36,785 nucleotides of DNA, taken from positions 1 to 36,785 of the forward strand of contig JBEEMV010000044.1 in the NCBI GenBank assembly GCA_041192505.1, written 5' to 3'. Every line of letters starts with the position of its first letter. Position 1 is the first letter of the stretch. A program made the translations under genes and the position numbers. Shown piece by piece: positions 1 through 7,182 of the stretch. This DNA is from CAIODY01 sp041192505. GTDB lineage: Bacteria; Bacteroidota; Bacteroidia; Chitinophagales; CAIODY01. The notes below the pieces were generated by a model. That model was not told the DNA's origin, searched no databases, and saw nothing but the letters and a program-made list of their open reading frames with translations.

Positions 1-487
1 CTAAAAATCCTGTAACCAATCCTATCAATACACCATATTGCAAAAGCTTGAATTTATTGCTTTCGTTTTTATCAGTTGAAACAATTTCGATGGTTCTATT
101 TTTTATCATGGATACCGAAGCAAACAACATTAACACAGCAAACAAAATCATGATTAATAATGCTTGAGAAATTTGCCAACCAAATAAATTAAATAGCTGC
201 TGTGGTATTGTAGGAATTATAAATTTTCGGGTAACGAATACAACAGATATAGATGTTAGCCCAAAGAATAAGGCGGTTGAGATGCTTACATTATTTTTTC
301 GATAATTATTAATTGCACCAACTAAAGAAGTACTACCAACAATAAATAATGAATAAGCTGTGGCATGAGCTGGTACTAAAGCAAATATATATACCAATAT
401 TGGTACTGTAAGAATAGAGCCACCGCCGCCAATTAAGCCTAATGTAATGCCTACTAATCCAGCCAATAAATATCCTATAATTTCCAT
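1..487 (-). CDS. TSUP-family (TauE/SafE-like) membrane permease, cut by window edge
   Basis: The minus-strand frame starts at the ATG at 487 and runs open to base 1, giving about 162 residues without a stop, so the C-terminal part lies outside the window. The start reads MEIIGYLLAGLVGITLGLIG, followed by GGGS and hydrophobic segments near residues 2-30, 35-55, 65-85 and 105-125. The early glycine-rich LGLIGGGGS segment with following LTVPIL is typical of the TSUP (sulfite exporter TauE/SafE) family, inner-membrane carriers for sulfur compounds or organic anions. The substrate cannot be read from sequence. It is codirectional with the protease gene that ends at 583, but a terminator lies between them, so it is probably transcribed separately. 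Confidence 0.8.
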   Translation of the reverse strand, partial: MEIIGYLLAGLVGITLGLIGGGGSILTVPILVYIFALVPAHATAYSLFIVGSTSLVGAINNYRKNNVSISTALFFGLTSISVVFVTRKFIIPTIPQQLFNLFGWQISQALLIMILFAVLMLFASVSMIKNRTIEIVSTDKNESNKFKLLQYGVLIGLVTGFL

Positions 488-542
488 GTGCTACAAAGAT
501 GAGTAAATATTTATCAATTACTTAGCAACCATTATCACAAAT

Positions 543-566
543 AAAAAAGGCAACTTTTACGTTGCC
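543..566 (-). terminator. Rho-independent terminator of the prc gene
   Basis: On the minus strand GGCAAC and GTTGCC form a perfect 6-bp stem (549-554 and 561-566) around a 6-nt loop, followed by a run of six T. It lies 17 bases past the protease stop codon and would end that transcript before the permease gene. Confidence 0.8.
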
Positions 567-582
567 CATTTTATAAAATAAA

Positions 583-2706
583 TTAATCTTTTTTAGTAGC
601 TGCTGTGTTGGTTATTTCATAAACAATATTTGTTGTTTCAAAAATGTAAGCATCTTTTTTTAATGCCTTAAACCAATTTTTCATTTTATTGGTTTTATTC
701 GAATCCGCTTCTATTAAGGCTTTGTCGTCGGCTGTCCATTCAAAATTCATATCGTATTCTGTTTTAGTAAGCTCTTCTAATTTTTTCGAACGCTCTCTAT
801 TTTCATTTTGTTCTTGTACAAATTTTGCAAAATTTAAAGTTGATTTATTGTCATCTTGTTGCTTTTTTAAGCGCTGTGCATTTTTATCAATAGCAGTAAA
901 ATATTCGTTGTTTTGTAAACGCTGTTTACTGCTTTTTTTCAATTCATCTAAATTAAAACAACCCGATATTGGTGTGTAAATAGCTGGTTGAATTTGCGAC
1001 CATTTCATCGGGTGATCTTCTTTCTTTTCGCCGTATTCAATATATTCTAAATTATCGGGCAATATAATATCGCTTGCCACACCTTTTAATTGCGTAGCGC
1101 CACCATTTATTCTAAAGAATTTTTGATTGGTTAATTTAATTGTCCCTAACGGACGAATCTCGGCAGGTGCTGTCATGTTATACATATCCAAATCATAAAA
1201 CCGTTGAACACTGCCTTTACCAAAGGTTGTAGGACTTCCAACAATAATTCCACGATGATAATCTTGAATTGCTGCTGCTAAAATTTCGGAAGCACTGGCA
1301 CTAAATTCATTTACCATAATAGCCAATGGACCATCATACACCACATCATTATCTCTATCTGGATATACATACGGCATTCCTTCACGACTTTTTACTTGCA
1401 CAATTGGACCACCTTTTATAAACAATCCTGCTATATCCACCACATCATTTAACGAGCCACCAGTATTGTTTCTAAGGTCAATCATTATTCCATCTACTTT
1501 ATCTTTTTTCAATTTCTCAACTTCAATGCGCATATCTTTTCCGCATCTTCTACCAGTAGTAGGATTATTAAAATCTGCATAAAATTCGGGTAGGTTTATC
1601 AACCCAATTCGTTTGCCTTTATAATTGATGATTGAACTTTTTGCAAATGTTTCATCCATCACTACTACATCACGGGTTATTTCAACCTCTTCCGTATTTC
1701 CATCTGCATGTTTTACAAATAATCTTACAATAGTTCCCTTCTTACCTCTGATGTGTTTTACAGCATCATCCACTCTTACATCTTCTAATGCAAACCAATC
1801 TTTATCATCCTTTTCAGCCGCTTTCATAATTAAATCTTCGGCTTTTATTTTTCCATTTTTCCATGCTGGGCCACCCACCACAAGGCTTGTAATTTTTATA
1901 AAGCCATCTTTTTCTTGTAGTGTAGCACCAATGCCTTCAAGTCTTCCACTCATTCGTATATCAAAATTTTCTTTATCCTTTGGTGGAAAAAAATCGGTGT
2001 GTGGATCTAATACACCAGTAATTGTATTTACATATAAAGTAAAATAATCATCGGCTTCGGTTTTGTTTAATCGTGCAAAAAAATCTTCGTTACCTTTTAA
2101 TATTTTTTTTCTGGCATCTTCTTCTAATTCGGCAAATGATTTTACCTTTTTCAAAGTGGTGTCTTTCTTCTCAATTTGTTTGTCTTGTGTTTCTTTTAAT
2201 TCAAATACTCTTGCCATTACTTGATACTTCAAACTCTTACGCCAAGCCTCTTTCAGCTCATCCATATTTTTTGCATACACTAATTTTTTGCCATCCAATA
2301 TAATGTCTTCGTTAGTAGTTAAATCAAATGGTTTATCTAAAAATGATTTATAAAAACCTTCGGCATCCGCAGCCCGTTGTTTAAATACTTTAATGGTGGC
2401 TTCATAAAATTCGGTTGATGGATTATTTATTTCATCATCAATTTTCGATTTATATTTTTTCAAATCATCAATATCTGATTGTAAAAAAAACTTTTTATTG
2501 TAATCCATTCTTTGTAAAAAAAGAGTGAAAACATCGGCCGAAAAATCATCATTAATTTCTTTGGGCTGAAAGTGTTGGTCTTTCACACTCTCGGTTACAG
2601 CTTGTATAATTGCTTTTTGTTTTTGTGGATTTGTTTGTGCTTCAAAACTGAATGCAACCACACAAGGTATTAATGCCACCAACAAAACGAACGATAATTT
2701 TTTCAT
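583..2706 (-). CDS. prc: Carboxy-terminal processing (tail-specific) protease, S41 family
   Basis: A 707-residue periplasmic serine protease of the Prc/Tsp type, which degrades or trims envelope proteins from their C-termini. A signal peptide is visible at residues 1-20 (MKKLSFVLLVALIPCVVAFS). A PDZ-like region covers about 245-350 and the S41 catalytic core about 360-550, followed by the long C-terminal domain of large Tsp enzymes. The Ser/Lys active site is recognisable: NEFSASASEIL contains the nucleophile (Ser471 by analogy with Tsp Ser430), QDY carries Asp482, and FGKGSVQ carries Lys497. Length matches E. coli Prc (about 680). It has its own terminator and starts its own transcript on the minus strand, divergent from ybeY. 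Confidence 0.93.
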   Translation of the reverse strand: MKKLSFVLLVALIPCVVAFSFEAQTNPQKQKAIIQAVTESVKDQHFQPKEINDDFSADVFTLFLQRMDYNKKFFLQSDIDDLKKYKSKIDDEINNPSTEFYEATIKVFKQRAADAEGFYKSFLDKPFDLTTNEDIILDGKKLVYAKNMDELKEAWRKSLKYQVMARVFELKETQDKQIEKKDTTLKKVKSFAELEEDARKKILKGNEDFFARLNKTEADDYFTLYVNTITGVLDPHTDFFPPKDKENFDIRMSGRLEGIGATLQEKDGFIKITSLVVGGPAWKNGKIKAEDLIMKAAEKDDKDWFALEDVRVDDAVKHIRGKKGTIVRLFVKHADGNTEEVEITRDVVVMDETFAKSSIINYKGKRIGLINLPEFYADFNNPTTGRRCGKDMRIEVEKLKKDKVDGIMIDLRNNTGGSLNDVVDIAGLFIKGGPIVQVKSREGMPYVYPDRDNDVVYDGPLAIMVNEFSASASEILAAAIQDYHRGIIVGSPTTFGKGSVQRFYDLDMYNMTAPAEIRPLGTIKLTNQKFFRINGGATQLKGVASDIILPDNLEYIEYGEKKEDHPMKWSQIQPAIYTPISGCFNLDELKKSSKQRLQNNEYFTAIDKNAQRLKKQQDDNKSTLNFAKFVQEQNENRERSKKLEELTKTEYDMNFEWTADDKALIEADSNKTNKMKNWFKALKKDAYIFETTNIVYEITNTAATKKD

Positions 2707-2863
2707 TACAATATTTTAAAAAATGTTTACGCAATTTACAACCCAAGTGGATTAATAAGCAATGTAATTATACATAATAATTTGTGAATTGAAATTTTGC
2801 ATTAGAACACAGATGATACAGATTTAAAAGATAGACGCTGATATGATTTTATTTTTCCTATTC

Positions 2864-2871
2864 TATATTTG
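2864..2871 (+). promoter_or_regulatory. Bacteroidota -7 box (TATATTTG) of ybeY
   Basis: TATATTTG is an exact match to the TAnnTTTG -7 consensus. It sits only 4 bases before the ybeY ATG at 2876. No TTTG is seen at the -33 position. If used, the mRNA would be leaderless or nearly so, and the upstream ATG at 2843 would lie outside the transcript. Confidence 0.45.
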
Positions 2872-2875
2872 CAAG

Positions 2876-3316
2876 ATGAAAAAAATAAGTTTCACAAACC
2901 ACCAAGCGCCTGCTTTTACATTTAAAAACAGAACTATTGTAAAACAGTGGTTAGAAAAAATAATGCGTCAATATGGTTATACAAGTTTTGAAATTGCTTA
3001 TATTTTTTCGAATGATGAATATGTTTTACAAATCAATCAACAATTTTTACAACACGATTTTTATACCGATATTATTACTTTTGATTATTCTACAAAACAA
3101 AAAATTGAAAGCGAAATTTATATTAGTATTGATAGAGTAAAAGAAAATGCTGTTCAGCTTTCTACTACATTTAATGAAGAGCTACATCGTGTAATGGCAC
3201 ATGGCGTATTGCATCTTTGTGGTTTAAAAGATAAAACCAAAACACAACAAACTGATATGCGAAATGCAGAAAATAATGCCTTATTATTGTTAAGAAAAAT
3301 GTTGTTGAAAAAATAA
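2876..3316 (+). CDS. ybeY: Endoribonuclease YbeY (16S rRNA maturation / ribosome quality control)
   Basis: A 146-residue metal-dependent endoribonuclease that acts in 16S rRNA 3' end processing. The signature HGVLHLCGLKDK is present near the C-terminus: two His ligands in HxxxH, and Asp in KDK where proteobacterial proteins have His, as is usual in Bacteroidota. The reading frame extends up to an ATG at 2843, but those 11 extra residues (hydrophobic, unlike the family) overlap a -7 promoter box, so the ATG at 2876 giving MKKISFTNHQ is preferred. Followed by the crotonase gene 54 bases downstream; the two may be cotranscribed. Confidence 0.9.
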   Translation: MKKISFTNHQAPAFTFKNRTIVKQWLEKIMRQYGYTSFEIAYIFSNDEYVLQINQQFLQHDFYTDIITFDYSTKQKIESEIYISIDRVKENAVQLSTTFNEELHRVMAHGVLHLCGLKDKTKTQQTDMRNAENNALLLLRKMLLKK

Positions 3317-3370
3317 AATTTTAGCAACTACATTAGCAAAAAAATAGTTACCCAATAAAAATATATGATC

Positions 3371-4150
3371 ATGAATTTTGAATTTATTTTAGTAAATCCG
3401 CAAGTAGAAAAACATATTGCTTTAATACAATTAAATAGACCAAAAGAACTAAATGCCCTAAACCTGCAACTGATGGGCGAATTAAGAGATGCGTTGAAAA
3501 TTTTAGATAATGATGATGAGGTACGATGCATTATTATTACTGGCAACGAAAAAGCATTTGCGGCTGGTGCCGATATAAAACAAATGGCTGGTAAAACGGC
3601 AATTGACATGTTGAATATTGACCAATTTAGCACATGGGATGGCATTAAAAAAACAAAGAAACCCATCATTGCAGCTGTAAGTGGTTTTGCTTTGGGCGGT
3701 GGTTGCGAATTGGTAATGACTTGTGATATGATAGTGGCAAGCGAAACTGCAAAATTTGGGCAACCCGAAATTAAAATTGGTGTAATGCCTGGTGCTGGCG
3801 GAACACAGCGCTTAACAAAAGCTGTTGGAAAAGCATTGGCAATGGAAATGGTACTTACGGGCAAATTTATATCGGCTGATGAAGCATTAAAAAATGGTTT
3901 GATAAATAAAGTTGTGCCTGTTGAATTATACTTAAGCGAAGCCATTAATTTGGCTAAAGAAGTAGCGGCTCAATCGCCTATAGCTGTACGATTGGCTAAA
4001 GAAAGTGTGTTGAATGCATTTAACTCAACATTAGATGAAGGCTTAGTTTTTGAACGAAAAAATTTCTATTTATTGTTTGCCAGTGATGACCAAAAAGAAG
4101 GCATGAATGCATTTGTAGAAAAGCGTAAACCAGCATTTACAGGAAAATAA
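3371..4150 (+). CDS. Enoyl-CoA hydratase/isomerase (crotonase family)
   Basis: A 259-residue cytoplasmic crotonase that hydrates trans-2-enoyl-CoA, as in fatty-acid beta-oxidation or butyryl-CoA pathways. The oxyanion-hole segment FAAGADIKQM is at 63-72 and ALGGGCELVMTCD at 107-119. Both catalytic glutamates of true hydratases are present (Glu113 in GGCEL and Glu133 in GQPEI), followed by GAGGTQRL. An ATG two codons upstream (3365) is equally possible. A thioesterase-like gene follows at 4221, consistent with acyl-CoA metabolism. The exact substrate chain length is not readable from sequence. Confidence 0.9.
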   Translation: MNFEFILVNPQVEKHIALIQLNRPKELNALNLQLMGELRDALKILDNDDEVRCIIITGNEKAFAAGADIKQMAGKTAIDMLNIDQFSTWDGIKKTKKPIIAAVSGFALGGGCELVMTCDMIVASETAKFGQPEIKIGVMPGAGGTQRLTKAVGKALAMEMVLTGKFISADEALKNGLINKVVPVELYLSEAINLAKEVAAQSPIAVRLAKESVLNAFNSTLDEGLVFERKNFYLLFASDDQKEGMNAFVEKRKPAFTGK

Positions 4151-4220
4151 AACAAAGTATTTAATTACATTTTATTGAGCCAATTTTTTGTTCAGTATCT
4201 CAACTAAATATAAAAATACT

Positions 4221-4610
4221 ATGATTAATAATTTTAAAATTGGCGACAAAAAATACTACCAGCATATAGTTCAAGCAACTGATGCTGCCACATTTGCATC
4301 GGGCAATATACATCCAGTATATAGCACTTTTGCATTGGCACGAGATGCTGAATGGTGTTGCAGATTATTTGTATTAGACATGAAAGAAGCCGACGAAGAA
4401 GGCATAGGCACTTTTATTAAAGTACAACACCAATCGCCAGCTTTAGTAAATTCGATAGTTGATTTTGAAGCCGAAATAATTTTGCAAGAAAAAAATAATG
4501 TGGTTTGCAAATTTATCGCAAAAGTGGGCAATAGAATTATTGCCACTGGCGAACAAGGACAAAAGATTTTGAAGAAAGAAAAATTGAATGATTTGTTTAA
4601 TAACTTGTGA
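4221..4610 (+). CDS. Hotdog-fold thioesterase-like protein
   Basis: A 129-residue protein starting MINNFKIGDKKYYQHIV. Length and pattern (ATFASGNIHPVYSTFALARDAE, then a central beta-rich half with ATGEQGQKIL near the end) resemble single-domain hotdog thioesterases of the fluoroacetyl-CoA thioesterase-like group, which hydrolyse acyl-CoA. The frame is open from an ATG at 4188, but residues before 4221 look unlike the family. It lies between the crotonase and TerC genes, 70 and 14 bases away, so it is probably in an operon with them. Enzymatic activity is inferred only from resemblance. Confidence 0.65.
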   Translation: MINNFKIGDKKYYQHIVQATDAATFASGNIHPVYSTFALARDAEWCCRLFVLDMKEADEEGIGTFIKVQHQSPALVNSIVDFEAEIILQEKNNVVCKFIAKVGNRIIATGEQGQKILKKEKLNDLFNNL

Positions 4611-4624
4611 GCCAATTCTAATTC

Positions 4625-5596
4625 ATGTCATCATCATTATTTAACCAAACCAATTTATACATAGCCTTTGGCATTGTAATGCTTGTTGTAATTATTTTCG
4701 ATTTAGGATTATTTCAAAAAAAAGAACACATACCAACTTTTAAAAACACTTTAATTCAAACCAGTTTTTGGTTTGCCATTGCATGTATGTTTGGTGCTGC
4801 ATTATGGTTGGTAAAAGGACATGAAACTGGCTCACAATTTTTTAGTGGTTATTTAATGGAGTGGTCGTTATCAGCCGATAATATTTTTGTATTTATTTTA
4901 TTACTTAAATTTTTTCGAATGCCCGAAGCATCGCATCAACGGGTGTTGTTTTGGGGTATTATAGGCGCTATTATTTTTCGCATTATTTTTATATCGTTAG
5001 GAAGTACATTGGTTGCCAACTTTCATTGGATACTTTACATTTTTGGTGCTATATTAATTTACACTGGTGTGAAAATTTTTCTTGGAAATGGCGATGATGA
5101 CGAAGCCGAAGAAAGTTTTAAACCCGAACAAAATTTCATGTATAAATTCATGAAAAAATATTTACCATTTAGCGATAATGTAAATGAAACCAGCATGTGG
5201 ATATACGAAAATGGTAAACGATTTTATACGCCATTATTTTTTGTAATATGCATGATTGCTACAACTGATGTATTGTTTGCTATTGATAGCATACCAGCTG
5301 TATTCAGTATTACACAAGATAAATTAGTAATTTTTTCGAGCAATATTTTTGCGGTGATGGGTTTACGATCCATGTTTTTTTTATTAAGTAATATTGTAAA
5401 ACGATTTGATTATTTACAACAAGGCATATCATTTATTCTGATTTTTATTGGTATAAAAATGATGTTAGAATTATTCAGCGATTTAAATTGGTTTCATGTT
5501 CATATTTCAACAGGTTTATCATTAGCCATTATTATTATTGTGTTGGGTGGTTCAATTTTATTATCGTTGGCAAAAGAAAATAATTCAAAAAAATAA
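4625..5596 (+). CDS. TerC/Alx-family integral membrane protein
   Basis: A 323-residue polytopic inner-membrane protein with about nine hydrophobic segments. The two family-defining acidic motifs are present: SADNIFVFILLLKFF at about 83-97 and a second repeat TTDVLFAIDSIPAVFSITQD at about 213-232. Members (Alx, TerC) export manganese or help metal loading of secreted enzymes; older tellurite-resistance names come from plasmid operons. There is no tellurite operon here. Its start is 14 bases after the preceding gene and ispF follows 11 bases after its stop, so all three are likely cotranscribed. I saw no manganese riboswitch in the short gap upstream. Confidence 0.9.
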   Translation: MSSSLFNQTNLYIAFGIVMLVVIIFDLGLFQKKEHIPTFKNTLIQTSFWFAIACMFGAALWLVKGHETGSQFFSGYLMEWSLSADNIFVFILLLKFFRMPEASHQRVLFWGIIGAIIFRIIFISLGSTLVANFHWILYIFGAILIYTGVKIFLGNGDDDEAEESFKPEQNFMYKFMKKYLPFSDNVNETSMWIYENGKRFYTPLFFVICMIATTDVLFAIDSIPAVFSITQDKLVIFSSNIFAVMGLRSMFFLLSNIVKRFDYLQQGISFILIFIGIKMMLELFSDLNWFHVHISTGLSLAIIIIVLGGSILLSLAKENNSKK

Positions 5597-5607
5597 AAAT
5601 TAATTAG

Positions 5608-6087
5608 ATGAAAATTAAAATAGGATTTGGATACGATGTGCATCAATTGCAGGAAGGAAGAGAGCTTTGGCTGGGTGGCGTAAAATTAGAACATACAAAA
5701 GGTGCATTAGGGCATAGCGATGCAGATGTAATTCTTCATGCCATTTGCGATGCCATTTTAGGCGCATTAAATGTGGGCGATATTGGTAAACATTTTCCTG
5801 ATACGGATAAACAATTTAAAAATATTGATAGCAAAATATTATTAAAAAGTGTTTTTGAATTGATGACAAAAATGAATTTTAGAATTGGCAATATTGATTG
5901 TTCGCTTACTTTAGAACGACCAAAAATTGCACCACACATTTCTAAAATGCAAACCTGCATTGCTGAAATTTTACAAACCGAAATAGAGAATGTATCAATT
6001 AAAGCAACCACATCCGAAAAGCTTGGCTTTGTGGGCAGAGAAGAAGGTGTATGCGCTTATGCTGTAGTGTTGATTGAAAAAATTTAA
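5608..6087 (+). CDS. ispF: 2-C-methyl-D-erythritol 2,4-cyclodiphosphate synthase
   Basis: A 159-residue enzyme of the non-mevalonate (MEP) isoprenoid pathway that forms the cyclodiphosphate with release of CMP. The N-terminal signature GFGYDVHQL gives zinc ligands Asp10 and His12, and the third ligand is His44 in ADVILHAICDAI. The GHSDAD loop and the C-terminal segment IKATTSEKLGFVGREEG are characteristic. Length equals the family norm. It sits 11 bases behind the TerC gene. No ispD fusion or neighbour is present. Confidence 0.95.
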   Translation: MKIKIGFGYDVHQLQEGRELWLGGVKLEHTKGALGHSDADVILHAICDAILGALNVGDIGKHFPDTDKQFKNIDSKILLKSVFELMTKMNFRIGNIDCSLTLERPKIAPHISKMQTCIAEILQTEIENVSIKATTSEKLGFVGREEGVCAYAVVLIEKI

Positions 6088-6121
6088 TTTTAAAAAAAAG
6101 TTGTAATAAATAAAAACCGAA

Positions 6122-6844
6122 ATGATAAAATACGTTATCAAGCTTAAAGAATTTTTGTTGTACACTCAATTGCTTAGCATATTCAAGCCTTTTAGCAATT
6201 TGTTTCATACGTTGTATTATTTTAATCGTTTAACCACATTTGTAAACCAACATAAAAGCGGATTGTTGCTAAATGATTTTTATGTTTCGAAACGTGATTA
6301 TAGCAAGCGTTATACCTTGTACGAAACGGTATCGTTAGCGCATCAAAAAAACAATACGGAATTAATGTATTTAGAATTTGGTGTAGCCTCGGCTTTATCA
6401 TTTAAATGGTGGTTGAATCATAACACTCATCAAAATTCGAAATTTTATGGCTTTGATACTTTTGAAGGCTTGCCCGAAAACTGGGGAAGCTTTTATGTAA
6501 AAGGCGATTTGGCGCATGGTGTACCCAATATTGATGATAAACGAGCTATGTTTTTAAAAGGGCTATTTCAAGATACTTTACCATCGTTTATTGAGCAACA
6601 TAAAGCCGAATTACAACAGCCTAAAATTATTCATTTAGATGCTGATTTATACACCGCTACTTTATTTGTGTTGATGCAGTTGTATCCTTATTTACAAAAA
6701 GGCGATTTAATTTTCTTTGATGAATTTTCGGTACCAACCCACGAGTTTAAAGCCTTTGATGAATTTACACAAACTTGTTATATAAAATTAAAACCCATTG
6801 CTGCAGTAAATAATTTTTACCAAACAGCATTTGTGGTAGAGTAG
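6122..6844 (+). CDS. TylF/macrocin-type SAM-dependent methyltransferase
   Basis: A 240-residue class I methyltransferase. After an amphipathic N-terminal region, the SAM-binding motif is YLEFGV at about 83-88, then YGFDTFEGLPE at 109-119, a hallmark of the TylF (macrocin O-methyltransferase) group. IIHLDADLYTAT at 169-180 and DLIFFDEF at 195-202 supply the metal- and substrate-side acidic residues. Members methylate sugars or small molecules, often in surface polysaccharide or antibiotic pathways. No glycan cluster surrounds it, so the substrate is unknown. It starts 34 bases after ispF. Confidence 0.75.
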   Translation: MIKYVIKLKEFLLYTQLLSIFKPFSNLFHTLYYFNRLTTFVNQHKSGLLLNDFYVSKRDYSKRYTLYETVSLAHQKNNTELMYLEFGVASALSFKWWLNHNTHQNSKFYGFDTFEGLPENWGSFYVKGDLAHGVPNIDDKRAMFLKGLFQDTLPSFIEQHKAELQQPKIIHLDADLYTATLFVLMQLYPYLQKGDLIFFDEFSVPTHEFKAFDEFTQTCYIKLKPIAAVNNFYQTAFVVE

Positions 6845-6860
6845 TTTTGGGAAGTATTTC

Positions 6861-7015
6861 CGCCAAGATGAGTGTCCTCACTCATCTCTAAATTGTTTCA
6901 TTAAAAGTAGTTTTTAAAAGTAATTTTATAAGCATTTTTCGTTTTCAATAAAGTATATTTGGTGAGTGAATACAATAAAATAATACAGTGGTGAGTGAGG
7001 ACACTAACCACGGCG
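6861..7015. mobile_element. MITE-like palindromic element, copy 1
   Basis: A 155-bp non-coding element bounded by CGCC and GGCG. The left end folds as AGATGAGTG-TCCT-CACTCATCT, the right end as GTGGTGAGTG-AGGA-CACTAACCAC. The two ends are imperfect inverted repeats of about 28 bp (about 22 matches) sharing the core AGTGTCCTCACTCA. A second copy lies at 29722-29887. No transposase and no clear target-site duplication are seen. A promoter-like TATATTTG lies inside at 6954-6961. Confidence 0.75.
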
Positions 7016-7028
7016 AAAGGGTAGAGTA

Positions 7029-7070
7029 ATGCTGAGGAACGAAGCATCTAAAACAATATCCAATATCCAA
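7029..7070. repeat. Intergenic repeat debris
   Basis: The gap holds ATGCTGAGGAACGAAGCAT, whose ends pair (ATGCT/AGCAT), followed by short degenerate CAATATCC units. Both look like the low-complexity dispersed repeats seen between Bacteroidota genes; this comparison is from memory. Confidence 0.3.
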
Positions 7071-7091
7071 TCATCAATAACCAATATCAAA

Positions 7092-7178
7092 GTAAATGAA
7101 TTGCCAAGTGGCATTTATTTTATAAAAGCCACTGATGTAAAAGGGAATGTGATGAATGGGAAGTTTGTGAAACAATAA
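7092..7178 (+). pseudogene. Orphan T9SS type A sorting-domain tail (gene remnant)
   Basis: The plus strand encodes 28 residues ending in a stop: VNELPSGIYFIKATDVKG, then NVMNGKFVKQ. The LPSGIYFI...GKFVKQ pattern is the end of a type A T9SS C-terminal sorting domain (Por secretion tail). The frame is open back to an ATG at 7029, but that part is repeat sequence, and no secreted protein precedes it. It is best read as the relic of a deleted or displaced T9SS cargo gene. Its stop lies 5 bases from the stop of the convergent PKD gene. Confidence 0.7.
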
Positions 7179-7182
7179 TCAA

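Noticed and set aside
4611..4624. Manganese (yybP-ykoY) riboswitch ahead of the TerC gene
   Set aside because: The gap to the previous gene is only 14 bases, too short for the aptamer.
7029..7178. A short plus-strand gene starting at the ATG at 7029
   Set aside because: The first half is repeat sequence; only the T9SS tail end is meaningful, so it is listed as a remnant.
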